Source of the DNA: Cyclobacterium marinum DSM 745
GTDB taxonomy: Bacteria; Bacteroidota; Bacteroidia; Cytophagales; Cyclobacteriaceae
Length of the DNA: 64,000 nt
Direction: 5' to 3'
NCBI RefSeq assembly: GCF_000222485.1
Contig: NC_015914.1
Location: forward strand, 5,934,001 to 5,998,000
Below, in pieces: positions 43,960 to 53,048 of this stretch. Position 1 is the stretch's first letter, and each line of letters opens with the position of its first letter. The notes beneath the pieces were generated by a model. The model was not told where the DNA came from. It saw nothing but the letters and a program-made list of their open reading frames with translations, and did not search any database. A program made the translations under genes and the position numbers.

Positions 43960-45432
43960 TCACCTGTTGATTTGAAGGTAGTTTTCATCTCTGATACTGT
44001 CATTTCTATCGTACAAATAATTCCACTTTTTCATGTATTCATCTGCAGGAAGAAATTCATCATTGGTAGCCTTCAGCTTTTCATTCAGTAGGCCATCCAA
44101 ATGATTTTTCAATTGAGAAAACTGGGGCATGTCTACCAAGTTATGCATCTGATAAGGATCTTTTTCATTGTCATAAAGCAACCACGGTCCCAACAAATCT
44201 CTAACGTAAGTATATTTTTTTGTCCTTACCCCTCGATATTCTCTACCCCCATTTAAAAATTTCCATTCATGAAATGGAACCGGAAGCATGATTAGTGCAG
44301 CCTCATTTCCTAATTCGTCACCTGCCATCAATTTACTAGAAAAGTCTTTTCCTTCAATAGAGCCGGGTATTGCCAAATCACTTAATCCCAACAAGGTCGG
44401 TAATAAGTCTGGTGTATTAATTGGGTCATAAACATTCGTGCCTTTACCTAATTTTTCCGGATACCTAATGAGCAATGGGACTTTTATGGATTCATCCCAA
44501 GGCCTTTGTTTCTTCAACATTCCCTTGGACATGATCATATCTCCGTGTTCCGAAGTAAAAACAAAGATCGTATTGTCAGCAATCCCTGCTTGATCAATGG
44601 CTTTTAACAAATCACCGATAGCGTGATCTAAGGCTGTACAATGGGCATAGTAGTTGGCCAATACATTCCTTGCACTATCTTGAAATTCTGTAGGAACATT
44701 TGGCCTCACACTTAATGCTGAAGGCTCATACATATCCCGGTAAGCTTGCGGGGCTGTATGGTATGGGTCATGAGGAGGACCCCAGGACAATACCAATAGA
44801 AATGGGTTGTCCTTATTTTTATTGATGTAACTTATAGCACTGTCTGTTTGAGAAAAAGCATCATATCCTTCCCAGAATTGTTTTTGATTTTCTTCATCAA
44901 AATAATAAGAGTTGTTATAATTATGGGTTACTTCCCGGACTTTCCAGTAATCAAAACCTTGCCTTCTTTCTTTAGGCACAGGTTGATTTCTAGCGCTAAA
45001 AGGTTCTTCCCCTCTTTCATGCCCATTTAAGTGCCATTTGCCAATATAGCCTGTCTCGTAGCCTGCCTCTTTATAAATCTTTGCTATAGTGGTAGCTTCT
45101 GTTGGGAAGGGTTTATCATTATAAAAAACCCCGTGTGTCAATGGATACTGCCCTGAAATAAAACTCCCTCGCCAAGGTGCACAAACAGCCATCACAGTAA
45201 CTGCATTATGAAAAACAGTACTTTCTTTAGCCAAACTATCCAGGTTAGGGGTAATTACGTCTTTATTCCCAAGAAACCCCACAGACTGGGCCCGCCATTG
45301 ATCGGCTAAAACAAAAACAATATTGGGTGGGGATGAAGGATTTTCACTTGTATGTTGTTCTGTTACTTTAGGTTTACATGAAAAATTTAAACCAAGAAGG
45401 CCACTTAAAATGAATAGGGTAAATGTTCTCAT
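43960..45432 (-). CDS. Sulfatase lipoprotein (formylglycine-dependent)
   Basis: 490 residues, lipidation Cys19 after LLGLNFS. The alkaline-phosphatase-like fold starts PNIVFVLADQWRAQS with metal-binding Asp44. The C-x-P-x-R activation motif is CAPWRGSF with Cys84 as the formylglycine precursor. IGKWHLNGH, SWGPPHDPYH and FTSEHGDMIMSKGMLKK carry further metal and sulfate ligands. Type S1 arylsulfatase family; probably desulfates a marine polysaccharide. It faces the preceding operon with only 27 bases between stop codons. Activation needs a formylglycine-generating enzyme, which is not in this window. Confidence 0.92.
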   Translation of the reverse strand: MRTFTLFILSGLLGLNFSCKPKVTEQHTSENPSSPPNIVFVLADQWRAQSVGFLGNKDVITPNLDSLAKESTVFHNAVTVMAVCAPWRGSFISGQYPLTHGVFYNDKPFPTEATTIAKIYKEAGYETGYIGKWHLNGHERGEEPFSARNQPVPKERRQGFDYWKVREVTHNYNNSYYFDEENQKQFWEGYDAFSQTDSAISYINKNKDNPFLLVLSWGPPHDPYHTAPQAYRDMYEPSALSVRPNVPTEFQDSARNVLANYYAHCTALDHAIGDLLKAIDQAGIADNTIFVFTSEHGDMIMSKGMLKKQRPWDESIKVPLLIRYPEKLGKGTNVYDPINTPDLLPTLLGLSDLAIPGSIEGKDFSSKLMAGDELGNEAALIMLPVPFHEWKFLNGGREYRGVRTKKYTYVRDLLGPWLLYDNEKDPYQMHNLVDMPQFSQLKNHLDGLLNEKLKATNDEFLPADEYMKKWNYLYDRNDSIRDENYLQINR

Positions 45433-45560
45433 TGGGCTTATATTATGATGAAATTGAAATTTGGTGAAAATTACACTAAATTCAACAAGCTACCCAAAAA
45501 AATGGTCCTTTTGAAATTCACTTATTGCCTAAACATCTAATCTTAATATAATTCTCTCCT

Positions 45561-46634
45561 TCACTTCCCTTGAATCAATCCCAAATCAAATTTTTTCTGC
45601 GCATCTTTTCTTTCAGGTTCTATTTCATCAAAAACATCTTTTCTCAAATCGCTTTGACTTTTCTTTTTATGCCATTGCTCATCCGCGAACAAAATAACCC
45701 CGGCCTCATAGGAATCAAGCAAATGGTCATAAGCTCCTCTTTTTGCCAGAAGTTTGACGAAAATAGGGGCCATTTCTATCATTACAAACAGAAGCATTAT
45801 CATTAAGTTGGCCCAATAAACCGCAGTGTTTGCATTGGTAAGACTATCTAAGGCTTGAATACGTGCCGCCAGTCCGTTATTGGATGCTACTGATAGCATC
45901 TGGTGGTCCAATTCCAATTTCATTTGATCATCTAGTTGATCAATTTCCAACAGAATTGCTTGAATTTTCTCCCTATTTAAGGCTTGGGTTTGCAAAAAGT
46001 CTTGCTGAGCCTGATCCAATTGTTCTTCCTTTTTTTCAGCATTAATGCCAATTCCGGCTCTTCCGGTAGTACCTCCCGTTTTTACCCCAAAACGTTCATT
46101 GTCGTATTCAAGCTGTTTCTCATTTCTAAAATCCTCCTTACTTTTTATTTCAGCATTTAATCCATCAATTTGATCTTGAAGTTGTTGAATTTCAGGAAAT
46201 CCGGCTTTAATTTGACCTTTACTTTCTCGGATTGTTTCCAAACGTTGCCTATCTAATTCCCTGTTGATCTCTTTTTCAAATATCTTCAGCTCCAACGGTT
46301 TAGCAATTACCAGTGCTATCAATACTGCCAATAATAATCTAGGAATGGCTTGTTTAAATTCCAGACTAAATTTATCCCGCTTTTTAAGGGTGGAAACAAT
46401 GTACCTGTCTAAATTAAATATCATCAACATCCACAATACACCCACTGCTAAAACGGGCCATATATTGTCGAAAACAGTAAATAAAGCATAACCTACAGAC
46501 AACCCTGCAAATATAGCTGTAAATAATACCGTTCCCCCTATACCTATAAATTGATGAATGGAGCCCGGGCAACGTTTAACCAACGGAAGGTAAGCCCCTG
46601 AGCAAAATATAAGGAAGCGTTCTATTTTATTCAT
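45561..46634 (-). CDS. DUF4407 family membrane protein
   Basis: 357 residues. Three or four membrane helices near the N-terminus (IGIGGTVLFTAIFAGLSVG, IWPVLAVGVLWMLMIFNLDRY, PRLLLAVLIALVIAKPLEL) and one near residue 276 (YWANLMIMLLFVMIEMAPIF). Between them is a long cytoplasmic or periplasmic coiled-coil (about 125-235, rich in Gln, Asp, Glu, Lys with heptads). The FNLDRYIVST motif is characteristic of DUF4407. The role of the family is unknown. It stands alone; the divergent region upstream holds an 11-base inverted repeat. Confidence 0.82.
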   Translation of the reverse strand: MNKIERFLIFCSGAYLPLVKRCPGSIHQFIGIGGTVLFTAIFAGLSVGYALFTVFDNIWPVLAVGVLWMLMIFNLDRYIVSTLKKRDKFSLEFKQAIPRLLLAVLIALVIAKPLELKIFEKEINRELDRQRLETIRESKGQIKAGFPEIQQLQDQIDGLNAEIKSKEDFRNEKQLEYDNERFGVKTGGTTGRAGIGINAEKKEEQLDQAQQDFLQTQALNREKIQAILLEIDQLDDQMKLELDHQMLSVASNNGLAARIQALDSLTNANTAVYWANLMIMLLFVMIEMAPIFVKLLAKRGAYDHLLDSYEAGVILFADEQWHKKKSQSDLRKDVFDEIEPERKDAQKKFDLGLIQGK

Positions 46635-46946
46635 AGAAAAGAGTATTTGGATAGTTTTACAACAGAATCACTATTCAAGTAGGCTGCCAGAAATAAAATT
46701 TCAATTCGAAATCGGATAAAATTGAAAAAACTATCCACACATCCCTGTTTATCAATTAATTACTAAATAAAAAATAGGCTACTTTAGCATGTTTATCTGG
46801 AATCTATTAGTGAATCCAAAGCATAAAATGGGACAAAATAAAGAACTGTTCGCATGGTTTGTCCGCTTTTGTGACAATCAAATAATAAAATGATTTTAAA
46901 ATCCACTTAAATCCAGTATTTTAGACAATAAAATCTATAACCAAAT
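46635..46946. other. Divergent intergenic region DUF4407 / SGNH hydrolase
   Basis: 312 AT-rich bases. The only clear structure is a separated inverted repeat, TGGATAGTTTT at 46648-46658 and AAAACTATCCA at 46727-46737 (eleven perfect bases, 68 apart). Possible paired operator half-sites; no RNA gene seen. Confidence 0.4.
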
Positions 46947-47597
46947 ATGAAAAATTATAATTTCGCTTTCTTAGCTGTTTTACTTTTTATTTCTACCACA
47001 GTTTTTGCCCAAGACCCTACGAGATTTAAAGGACAGGTGGAGAAAATCCATCAAGACAATCCTATTCAGGAAAATTTGAATAGTATCGTTTTCACAGGTA
47101 GTTCTACCATAAGAATGTGGAAAAGCCTGCAGGAAGACTTTCCACAACACAATGTTATCAATGCAGGATTTGGTGGGTCTCAGGCTAGTGACTTGCTATA
47201 CTATATTGATGAACTTATTTTGGATTATAAACCTACCAAAGTTTTTATTTATGAAGGAGACAATGACATTTCCTCAGGTAAGTCCACTGATGAAATACTA
47301 ATGACCTTCAATCTGATTACAAGTAAAATCCATGAAGCATTGCCTGAAACAGAAATCGTTATCATCAGTCCAAAACCAAGTGTTGCACGATGGAAGCTTG
47401 CTGACCAGTACCTTGAGTTGAACAAAAAATTAAAAAAATTCACTAAAAGTGAAAAGTACATGAAATATGCTGATTTATGGAAGCCAATGCTTAATAAAGA
47501 TAAAGAGCCTATGGATGACATCTTTATCCAAGATAACCTTCACATGAATGAAAAAGGTTATGCCATATGGGCAAAAACCATTAAAAAGTATTTATAA
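46947..47597 (+). CDS. Secreted SGNH/GDSL hydrolase
   Basis: 216 residues; signal peptide ending TTVFAQ at about 21. The SGNH set is complete: block I IVFTGSSTIRMW (nucleophile Ser), block II VINAGFGGSQ (Gly), block III FIYEGDNDIS (Asn), block V DNLHMNEKGY (Asp and His). This compact form resembles the acetylhydrolase-like SGNH enzymes acting on acetylated glycans or lipids. Single gene, ended by a very strong hairpin. Confidence 0.88.
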   Translation: MKNYNFAFLAVLLFISTTVFAQDPTRFKGQVEKIHQDNPIQENLNSIVFTGSSTIRMWKSLQEDFPQHNVINAGFGGSQASDLLYYIDELILDYKPTKVFIYEGDNDISSGKSTDEILMTFNLITSKIHEALPETEIVIISPKPSVARWKLADQYLELNKKLKKFTKSEKYMKYADLWKPMLNKDKEPMDDIFIQDNLHMNEKGYAIWAKTIKKYL

Positions 47598-47669
47598 TTA
47601 AGCCAATTACCTACATGAGGCACTCGAGTAACTGAGTTCTAACATTGTGAAAGAGATTAAAATTTAATT

Positions 47670-47721
47670 CCCCTTTACTATTGAATCGCTAGGCTATTCA
47701 ATAGTAAAGGGGATTATTTTT
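47670..47721 (+). terminator. Very strong intrinsic terminator
   Basis: Seventeen-base perfect arms (CCCCTTTACTATTGAAT at 47670-47686 and its complement at 47696-47712), nine-base loop, then ATTATTTTTT. It separates the SGNH gene from the riboswitch-controlled metZ transcript. Confidence 0.92.
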
Positions 47722-47793
47722 TACTTAAAGGTATTCTTTAACCCAAAGAACTGGCACCAGCAGAAAAGTAACCAATATAAATACAAGAGAGAA

Positions 47794-47825
47794 TTTGGAA
47801 AATCGAAATCCCCTTGTTTTCTTTG
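47794..47825 (+). promoter_or_regulatory. Candidate Bacteroidota promoter for the riboswitch-metZ transcript
   Basis: TTTG at 47794-47797 and TTTCTTTG at 47818-47825 are spaced by 20 bases, the spacing of the -33/-7 elements (TTTG, N19-21, TAnnTTTG). The -7 box has TT in place of TA. A start a few bases downstream would place the riboswitch at the very 5' end of the RNA. Confidence 0.45.
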
Positions 47826-47842
47826 CAATAAATTCAGGAAAC

Positions 47843-47947
47843 TGATTTATAAAGAAGAGGCGAGAGATCAGGCTCTGTGAACCTCTGGCAACCTTCCAAC
47901 CAAGGAAAGGTGCCAATACCTGCCCAATAAAGGGAACGATAAATTAG
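47843..47947 (+). ncRNA. SAM-I (S-box) riboswitch upstream of metZ
   Basis: The core matches the SAM-I aptamer. It has AGAAGAGGCGAGAGATCAGG with the P2 5' strand, CTCTGTGAACCTC with the P2 3' strand, the invariant CTCTGGCAACC (J2/3 and P3 start), a P3 hairpin CTTCC...GGAAAG, then GGTGCCAATACCTGCCC (J3/4 and P4). AACGATAAAT closes P1 by pairing ATAAAT (47939-47944) with ATTTAT (47845-47850). It senses S-adenosylmethionine and lies about 115 bases before metZ, a methionine-synthesis gene. A small hairpin TTCTTCA/TGAAGAA (48003-48022) downstream could be part of the expression platform. Confidence 0.9.
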
Positions 47948-48063
47948 ACAATATGACATTACACACAATCTCCACCTTTACTTTTCTAGACTTATTTTGC
48001 TGTTCTTCAATCTTACTGAAGAAGGGTAAAACACATGTACCCACCTTTAGATAATCTTCTTTT

Positions 48064-49239
48064 ATGAATTATAAAAATTTTGAAACCCAAGCTGTAAGGA
48101 TTGCTACTTCTTCCTCTGATCAGAGAGAACATTCCGCACCTCTGTACCTAAGTTCTAGTTTTGTTTTTGATTCAGCAGAACAAGCCAGACAAATGTTTGC
48201 AGACGAAATTGAAGGCAATATTTATTCAAGGTATGCCAACCCTAACACCAGTGACCTAATAGAAAAAGTATGTGCTGCCGAAGGCACCGAAAGTGGTATT
48301 ACTACTGCTTCAGGTATGGCTGCTATGTTTGGCAGCATGGCTTCCCTCCTAAGACAAGGAGACCATGTTTTGGCTTCAAGATCATTGTTTGGTTCTACCC
48401 ATCAACTCCTAACTCGAATATTTCCAAAATGGGGAATTTCCCATACTTATGGAGACATCTCAGATATAGATAAGTGGGAAGAACTGGTACAACCCAACAC
48501 CAAGATGTTGTTCATAGAAACACCTTCTAATCCTGGTTTAGAGATTATTGACTTGGAGTACATTGCTAAATTCGCCAACGCCCATAATTTAGTACTCGTG
48601 GTCGACAATTGTTTCGCTACCCCTTATTTACAACAACCTGCAAAATGGGGAGCACATATTGTTACCCACAGCGCCACAAAATTCATAGATGGGCAAGGAA
48701 GGGTTTTAGGGGGGCTTATTCTAGGCAAAAAAGAATTGATCGATGAAGTGCAATTTTTTATGCGCCATACTGGACCATCGTTGTCCCCATTCAATGCATG
48801 GGTTTTAGCCAAAAGTATGGAAACACTGGCTGTTAGAATGGACAGGCATTGTGAAAATGCTTTAAAAATTGCTCAATATTTTGAAGGTAACCCGGAAGTG
48901 GAGGTAGTAAAATACCCATTTCTAGCCTCTCATCCACAGTTTCATCTCGCCAAAAAACAAATGAAACATGGAGGCGGTATAATCACGCTGACATTGAAGG
49001 GAGGGTTATCCCGAGCCAAGAAATTTATTGACCAATTGCAGATGATATCTGTCACAGCAAATCTAGGAGACACCCGTAGCATCGTGACGCATCCTGCCTC
49101 TACCACTCATAGCAAGCTATCTGAAGAAGAAAGAGAAAAAGTTGGTATACTAAATGGTTTGGTAAGGTTATCAGTAGGTTTGGAGCATGTCGATGACATC
49201 ATCCTAGACATTGAAAGGGCTTTAGACCAGTCTAAGTAA
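48064..49239 (+). CDS. metZ: O-succinylhomoserine sulfhydrylase (Cys/Met metabolism PLP enzyme)
   Basis: 391-residue fold-type I PLP enzyme that makes homocysteine from activated homoserine and sulfide. The family blocks are SSFVFDSAEQA, SRYANPNTSDLIEKV, TASGMAAMFG, FIETPSNPGLEI, VVDNCFATPYLQQP, and the Schiff-base Lys in THSATKFIDGQGRVLGG. The FIDGQGRV form is the MetZ type, as opposed to the YIxGHSD of cystathionine synthases. Control by a SAM-I riboswitch agrees with a methionine role. The choice between O-succinyl- and O-acetyl-homoserine as substrate is not certain from sequence. Confidence 0.9.
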   Translation: MNYKNFETQAVRIATSSSDQREHSAPLYLSSSFVFDSAEQARQMFADEIEGNIYSRYANPNTSDLIEKVCAAEGTESGITTASGMAAMFGSMASLLRQGDHVLASRSLFGSTHQLLTRIFPKWGISHTYGDISDIDKWEELVQPNTKMLFIETPSNPGLEIIDLEYIAKFANAHNLVLVVDNCFATPYLQQPAKWGAHIVTHSATKFIDGQGRVLGGLILGKKELIDEVQFFMRHTGPSLSPFNAWVLAKSMETLAVRMDRHCENALKIAQYFEGNPEVEVVKYPFLASHPQFHLAKKQMKHGGGIITLTLKGGLSRAKKFIDQLQMISVTANLGDTRSIVTHPASTTHSKLSEEEREKVGILNGLVRLSVGLEHVDDIILDIERALDQSK

Positions 49240-49241
49240 AA

Positions 49242-49284
49242 AAATGACAAGGTTACAAATACAATATTTGTAACCTTGTCATTT
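49242..49284. terminator. Strong bidirectional hairpin between metZ and the efflux operon
   Basis: Nineteen-base perfect arms AAATGACAAGGTTACAAAT (49242-49260) and its complement (49266-49284) with a five-base loop. On the leftward strand it is followed by a T-run, so it best terminates the efflux operon; it begins two bases after the metZ stop. Confidence 0.88.
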
Positions 49285-49319
49285 AAAAAGACTTCAATGT
49301 TTTTACGACTATATGCTAT

Positions 49320-50627
49320 TTATTCTTTTTCACTTCCTGCAACTTCTGCAATTTTCACCTCTTTGTCATTTTCCAATTGGGTGCTGACTACATAGTACGG
49401 ACCTGTAATTACCTCTTGGTCTTCTACGAGTCCTTCTAGGACCTCAATGTTTTCAAAATCTGAAATCCCTGTTTTTACTTCCTGCACCTGAGCTTTATCC
49501 CCTTTTTTCAAAAACACCAACTCTTTCATATTGCCTTTACCCTCACCTTCCTCAATAGTGTGACCTGCTCTTACGGTAACGGCAGCAAGAGGAATAGCCA
49601 AAACACCTACTTTTTTATCCGTTATGATCTCAACACTCGCTGTCATACCCGGACGAAATGGGAAAGGGTTTTGGTTTGAAACCAAGTCTTTATAGGAATC
49701 ATTCAGGATCCTAATCCTAACTTCAAACTCGGTAACAGCATCAGTACTTACCTTTTCGTTGGCTGAATTGGCTATGGCTGTTACAACCCCTGTAAATTTC
49801 TTACCTGTAGAGGCATAGGAATCCACTTCTATCAAAGTGGTATCATTCATACTAATCCTTACGATGTCATTTTCATTGACATTAACCCTCACCTCCATTT
49901 TAGATAAATCAGCAATCCGGAGCATCTCTGTACCGGCCATTTGTGCCGTTCCTACCACACGCTCTCCCTTTTCAACCAACAGATTGGAGACTATACCATC
50001 CGTTGGAGAATATACATTGGTTAGCCTCAAATTTTCTCCTGCTTCATCCACAGAAGCTTTGGCACTTTTGACAATAAACTCCGAAGCAATTACACTCTGT
50101 TTGGCCGCTTCAAGGTCATTTTCAGCTGTAAGGTATTCTGCTTTAATTTGCTCAAAATCAGCGTCTGATATCACCTTATCTTCATAAAGGGTTAAATTCC
50201 GCTCATAATTCAATTTAGATTGGTTGAATTGTGCTTCAGAGCGTTTTAAGCTAGCTTTTGACTGTGCTAAATTGGCCATTTGTTGGTTTAAATTGGCCTG
50301 TGCCCGATCCAATGCAGAAATAAAATTATCCGGCCTGATTTTGACCAATAAATCACCCAATTTAACTGAGTCACCTTCGTTAACGTTCAATTCAATAATT
50401 TCACCGGCAACATCAGGGCTCATTTTGACCTCAGTCTCGGGTTGAACTACACCGGAGGCACTCACTTTCTCCACAATGTCTTTTTTGCTAACCTTACCAA
50501 TCTGTACTTCTAAAGGCTGCTCTCCTCCTACCCACCCGGCTTGTTTTCCTACTATCATTCCAATTACCAAGATTGCCAACACTCCTAGTAATATGTATAT
50601 TATCTTTTTGGATTTTTTCTTTGCCAT
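49320..50627 (-). CDS. Efflux periplasmic adaptor subunit (HlyD/MacA-like)
   Basis: 435-residue membrane-fusion protein. An N-terminal anchor helix (YILLGVLAILVIGMIVG, about 9-25) is followed by a biotinyl-lipoyl half (SGVVQPETEVKMSPDVAGEII). A long coiled-coil hairpin comes next (about 105-195, ALDRAQANLNQQMANLAQS...). Then come the second lipoyl half (NVYSPTDGIVSNLLVEKGE), a beta-barrel and a membrane-proximal domain. MacA-like layout, linking an inner-membrane pump to TolC. It is the second gene of a two-gene leftward unit after TolC; no ABC or RND permease gene follows before the terminator. Confidence 0.9.
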   Translation of the reverse strand: MAKKKSKKIIYILLGVLAILVIGMIVGKQAGWVGGEQPLEVQIGKVSKKDIVEKVSASGVVQPETEVKMSPDVAGEIIELNVNEGDSVKLGDLLVKIRPDNFISALDRAQANLNQQMANLAQSKASLKRSEAQFNQSKLNYERNLTLYEDKVISDADFEQIKAEYLTAENDLEAAKQSVIASEFIVKSAKASVDEAGENLRLTNVYSPTDGIVSNLLVEKGERVVGTAQMAGTEMLRIADLSKMEVRVNVNENDIVRISMNDTTLIEVDSYASTGKKFTGVVTAIANSANEKVSTDAVTEFEVRIRILNDSYKDLVSNQNPFPFRPGMTASVEIITDKKVGVLAIPLAAVTVRAGHTIEEGEGKGNMKELVFLKKGDKAQVQEVKTGISDFENIEVLEGLVEDQEVITGPYYVVSTQLENDKEVKIAEVAGSEKE

Positions 50628-50639
50628 TGTTCTAATCTA

Positions 50640-51980
50640 TTAGAGGGTAAGAGGATTTCCTAAATAAAAATCCAGGACTTTAACACTAAACACATATTGA
50701 TATTTTGCAGTAACTAGGTCAGCTTCAGCATTGAATAAATTGTTTTGTGCAACCTGGAAGTCCACAGCATTTATGGCGCCTACTTCAAATCGTTGCTTGG
50801 CCATCCTAAAAGACTCTCCCAATGCTTCCACTCTTATCAATGAACTTTTATAGGATTGCTCTGCAGCATAAGCTGAAGTGTAGGCAGATTCAATATCCTG
50901 TCTTAAAAGATTTTTAGCTTCTATTTCCTGAATTTCACTCAGCCTTTTCTGTACTCTCGCTCTTTGCAAACTTGCCTTGTTTCGAAAATTGGAAAATACT
51001 GGAATACTTAATCCAATGTTTGCAGATTGAGAGAGGTTATTTTCAAATTGCTGCAAGAGTGGATCAGGCGTCATAAAGGTACTTTGATCCACATAATTTG
51101 AAAATACATTTGCACTAAGACTCAAACTTGGTGCAAAACTTCCCTTCGCTATTTTCACTCCATATTCAGCACTCTTAACTGCCAATGCTGCTGCTTGAAT
51201 CTCAGGCAACCTCCCTTCTGCAATCGAATATACCTCAGCAACGCCTACCGTTCCTATCTCTAATCCTTCTACCCCTACCTCCGGAATAATTATACCAAAA
51301 TTATCATCAAATGGCAATTGTAAGGATTGGGATAAATTTAACTTGGCTATTCGTAAATTATTTTGCGAGTTGATCACCTCTAACTCATTGGTAGCCCTTT
51401 GAGCTTCCAAGTCCAATTGATCTGCCCTGGGTAATGCTCCTGCTTTTACAAGGCTCTTAGTCCTTTCCAGCTGATCTGCACTTGTTTTCAATTGAGATTG
51501 TGCAATGTTCAATTGCTCCATTGAAAATGCCACATTTATGAAAAGGTTAATCGTATTAAGGGTAATGTCATTTCTACTTTTTTCAACATTCAAGCGGTTG
51601 ACTTCCACGTTTAGTTTAGATTGCTTGATGCTATTCTGAACCCTTCCCCCTGAATAAATTGGCAAACTTGAGTTCCCAGATATATTAACATTTCCTATCC
51701 TTCTAGATTCAAAATCATTTGTTACCGGGTTAATGGATCTTCCCCAGCGAAAACCTGAGCTTGCTCCCATAGAGAAAGAAGGCAGCATCTGGCCTTTGGC
51801 TTCCATCAAATTGGCTTCAGAACTAATTAAGTTCATTTCTGCCCTTTTTAAATTTAGGTTGTTTTCTAAGGCAGTTTCAACGCTTTGCTCCAAAGTCAAT
51901 TTTCCAAGATTATCCTGAGAAAAAACCAATGTAGACAACCCTGACACTAACAGCAATAGCAGTAAAATATGCTTTTTCAT
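50640..51980 (-). CDS. TolC family outer membrane efflux protein
   Basis: 446 residues with a signal peptide (ending TLVFSQ at about 21). It has two repeats of the outer-membrane-efflux domain, with long alpha-helical stretches and the conserved GKLTLEQSVETALENNLNLKRAE and RFEVGAINAVDFQVAQNNLF (the second-repeat FEVG motif). Forms trimeric channel-tunnels. First gene of the leftward pair, 12 bases before the adaptor. Probably part of a MacAB-TolC-type exporter whose permease lies elsewhere. Confidence 0.93.
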   Translation of the reverse strand: MKKHILLLLLLVSGLSTLVFSQDNLGKLTLEQSVETALENNLNLKRAEMNLISSEANLMEAKGQMLPSFSMGASSGFRWGRSINPVTNDFESRRIGNVNISGNSSLPIYSGGRVQNSIKQSKLNVEVNRLNVEKSRNDITLNTINLFINVAFSMEQLNIAQSQLKTSADQLERTKSLVKAGALPRADQLDLEAQRATNELEVINSQNNLRIAKLNLSQSLQLPFDDNFGIIIPEVGVEGLEIGTVGVAEVYSIAEGRLPEIQAAALAVKSAEYGVKIAKGSFAPSLSLSANVFSNYVDQSTFMTPDPLLQQFENNLSQSANIGLSIPVFSNFRNKASLQRARVQKRLSEIQEIEAKNLLRQDIESAYTSAYAAEQSYKSSLIRVEALGESFRMAKQRFEVGAINAVDFQVAQNNLFNAEADLVTAKYQYVFSVKVLDFYLGNPLTL

Positions 51981-52219
51981 GAACTTTGGTATTTTATCTT
52001 TTTTTCAATCAAAAAGTTTATCTTTTTCATCATTAATCCTATAGATTTATCTAAACCAGCTTTTAACAAGCAAACCTAGTGCTAATTAGTCATTTACTTT
52101 CAAGTTTAAACCTTTCTCTTTAAAAATCACCTATAAATACCATTATTTAATTAATTTTAAGGGGAAAGTTACAATCAAAAAATCATTTTGTTCGTATATG
52201 AACAGTTCACTGTACAAAA

Positions 52220-53017
52220 ATGAGACAGTTTTTTAAATTCAATTCGGAGAACTTTACTGAAATAGATGCCTTACCTCTTAATAGGGCCCTCCTATTTGGT
52301 GATGGGATCTTTGAAACAATGTGCTTTATCAATGGTCAATTCAGATTTCATGAAGACCATCAAAATCGAGCTGTTAAGGGACTCTTGAAATTAAAAATCC
52401 AAGGAGAACTAGATCTGGAGGACATAGCCAAAATGCTCAGTAAAACATACGGTACCACCGGAAAGCTAAGAGTAAGGTGGAACATTTATAGATCAGGAAT
52501 CGGCAAGTATAGTCCTAGTGAAAATAATGCTTGTGAACACTTAATCGTTTCTGAATTTAATCCATCCCCTAAAACAAAAAGCACGGCCTATATTAGCCAA
52601 AAGGTTCATACCAATAAAACTGCATGGTCCGGAGTAAAAACTTTAAATGCCTTACCTTATGTTATGGCCAATATTGAGCGACAAGAAAAAGGCATGGCAG
52701 ATGTAATTATATTAGATGAGGAGGGAAATGTTTCAGAAGCCGGTAGTTCCAATATTTTTTGGGTAAAAGGAGGCAAATATTATACCCCCAGTTTAGCGAC
52801 CAATTGCATTGAAGGCGTTTCTAGGAAACAAATAATTTCCCGTTTAAAAAGTTTGGATAAGCCATGTGGAATAGGAAAATACAAACCCCATAGTTTACTT
52901 GAGGCAGATCAGGTTTTAGTTAGCAATGTAACCGGAATTTCTTACCTACTCAAAATTGAAGATAGAGATTTCAAACCAAATCCTGATCCTGACCTACTTT
53001 CACTTTTTGACCTTTGA
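52220..53017 (+). CDS. Class IV PLP-dependent aminotransferase / aminodeoxychorismate lyase-like
   Basis: 265-residue fold-type IV PLP enzyme. Blocks: LNRALLFGDGIFETMCFINGQ (residues about 18-38), LRVRWNIYRSGIG, the catalytic-Lys region in GVKTLNALPYVMANIERQEKG, DVIILDEEGNVSEAGSSNIFWVKGGKYYTP and NCIEGVSRK. The family covers branched-chain and D-amino-acid aminotransferases and 4-amino-4-deoxychorismate lyase (PabC). The short length and the order of motifs favour a PabC-like protein, but neighbours do not confirm it. It converges with thyA, 31 bases away. Confidence 0.82.
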   Translation: MRQFFKFNSENFTEIDALPLNRALLFGDGIFETMCFINGQFRFHEDHQNRAVKGLLKLKIQGELDLEDIAKMLSKTYGTTGKLRVRWNIYRSGIGKYSPSENNACEHLIVSEFNPSPKTKSTAYISQKVHTNKTAWSGVKTLNALPYVMANIERQEKGMADVIILDEEGNVSEAGSSNIFWVKGGKYYTPSLATNCIEGVSRKQIISRLKSLDKPCGIGKYKPHSLLEADQVLVSNVTGISYLLKIEDRDFKPNPDPDLLSLFDL

Positions 53018-53048
53018 TAAGGACAAAGAAAAATTGAGAAGTCAAGTC

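Noticed and set aside
47725..47916. Leftward 63-codon frame (TTG start) with a hydrophobic C-terminus
   Set aside because: Much of it is antisense to the SAM-I riboswitch; conserved RNA sequence explains the protein-like look.
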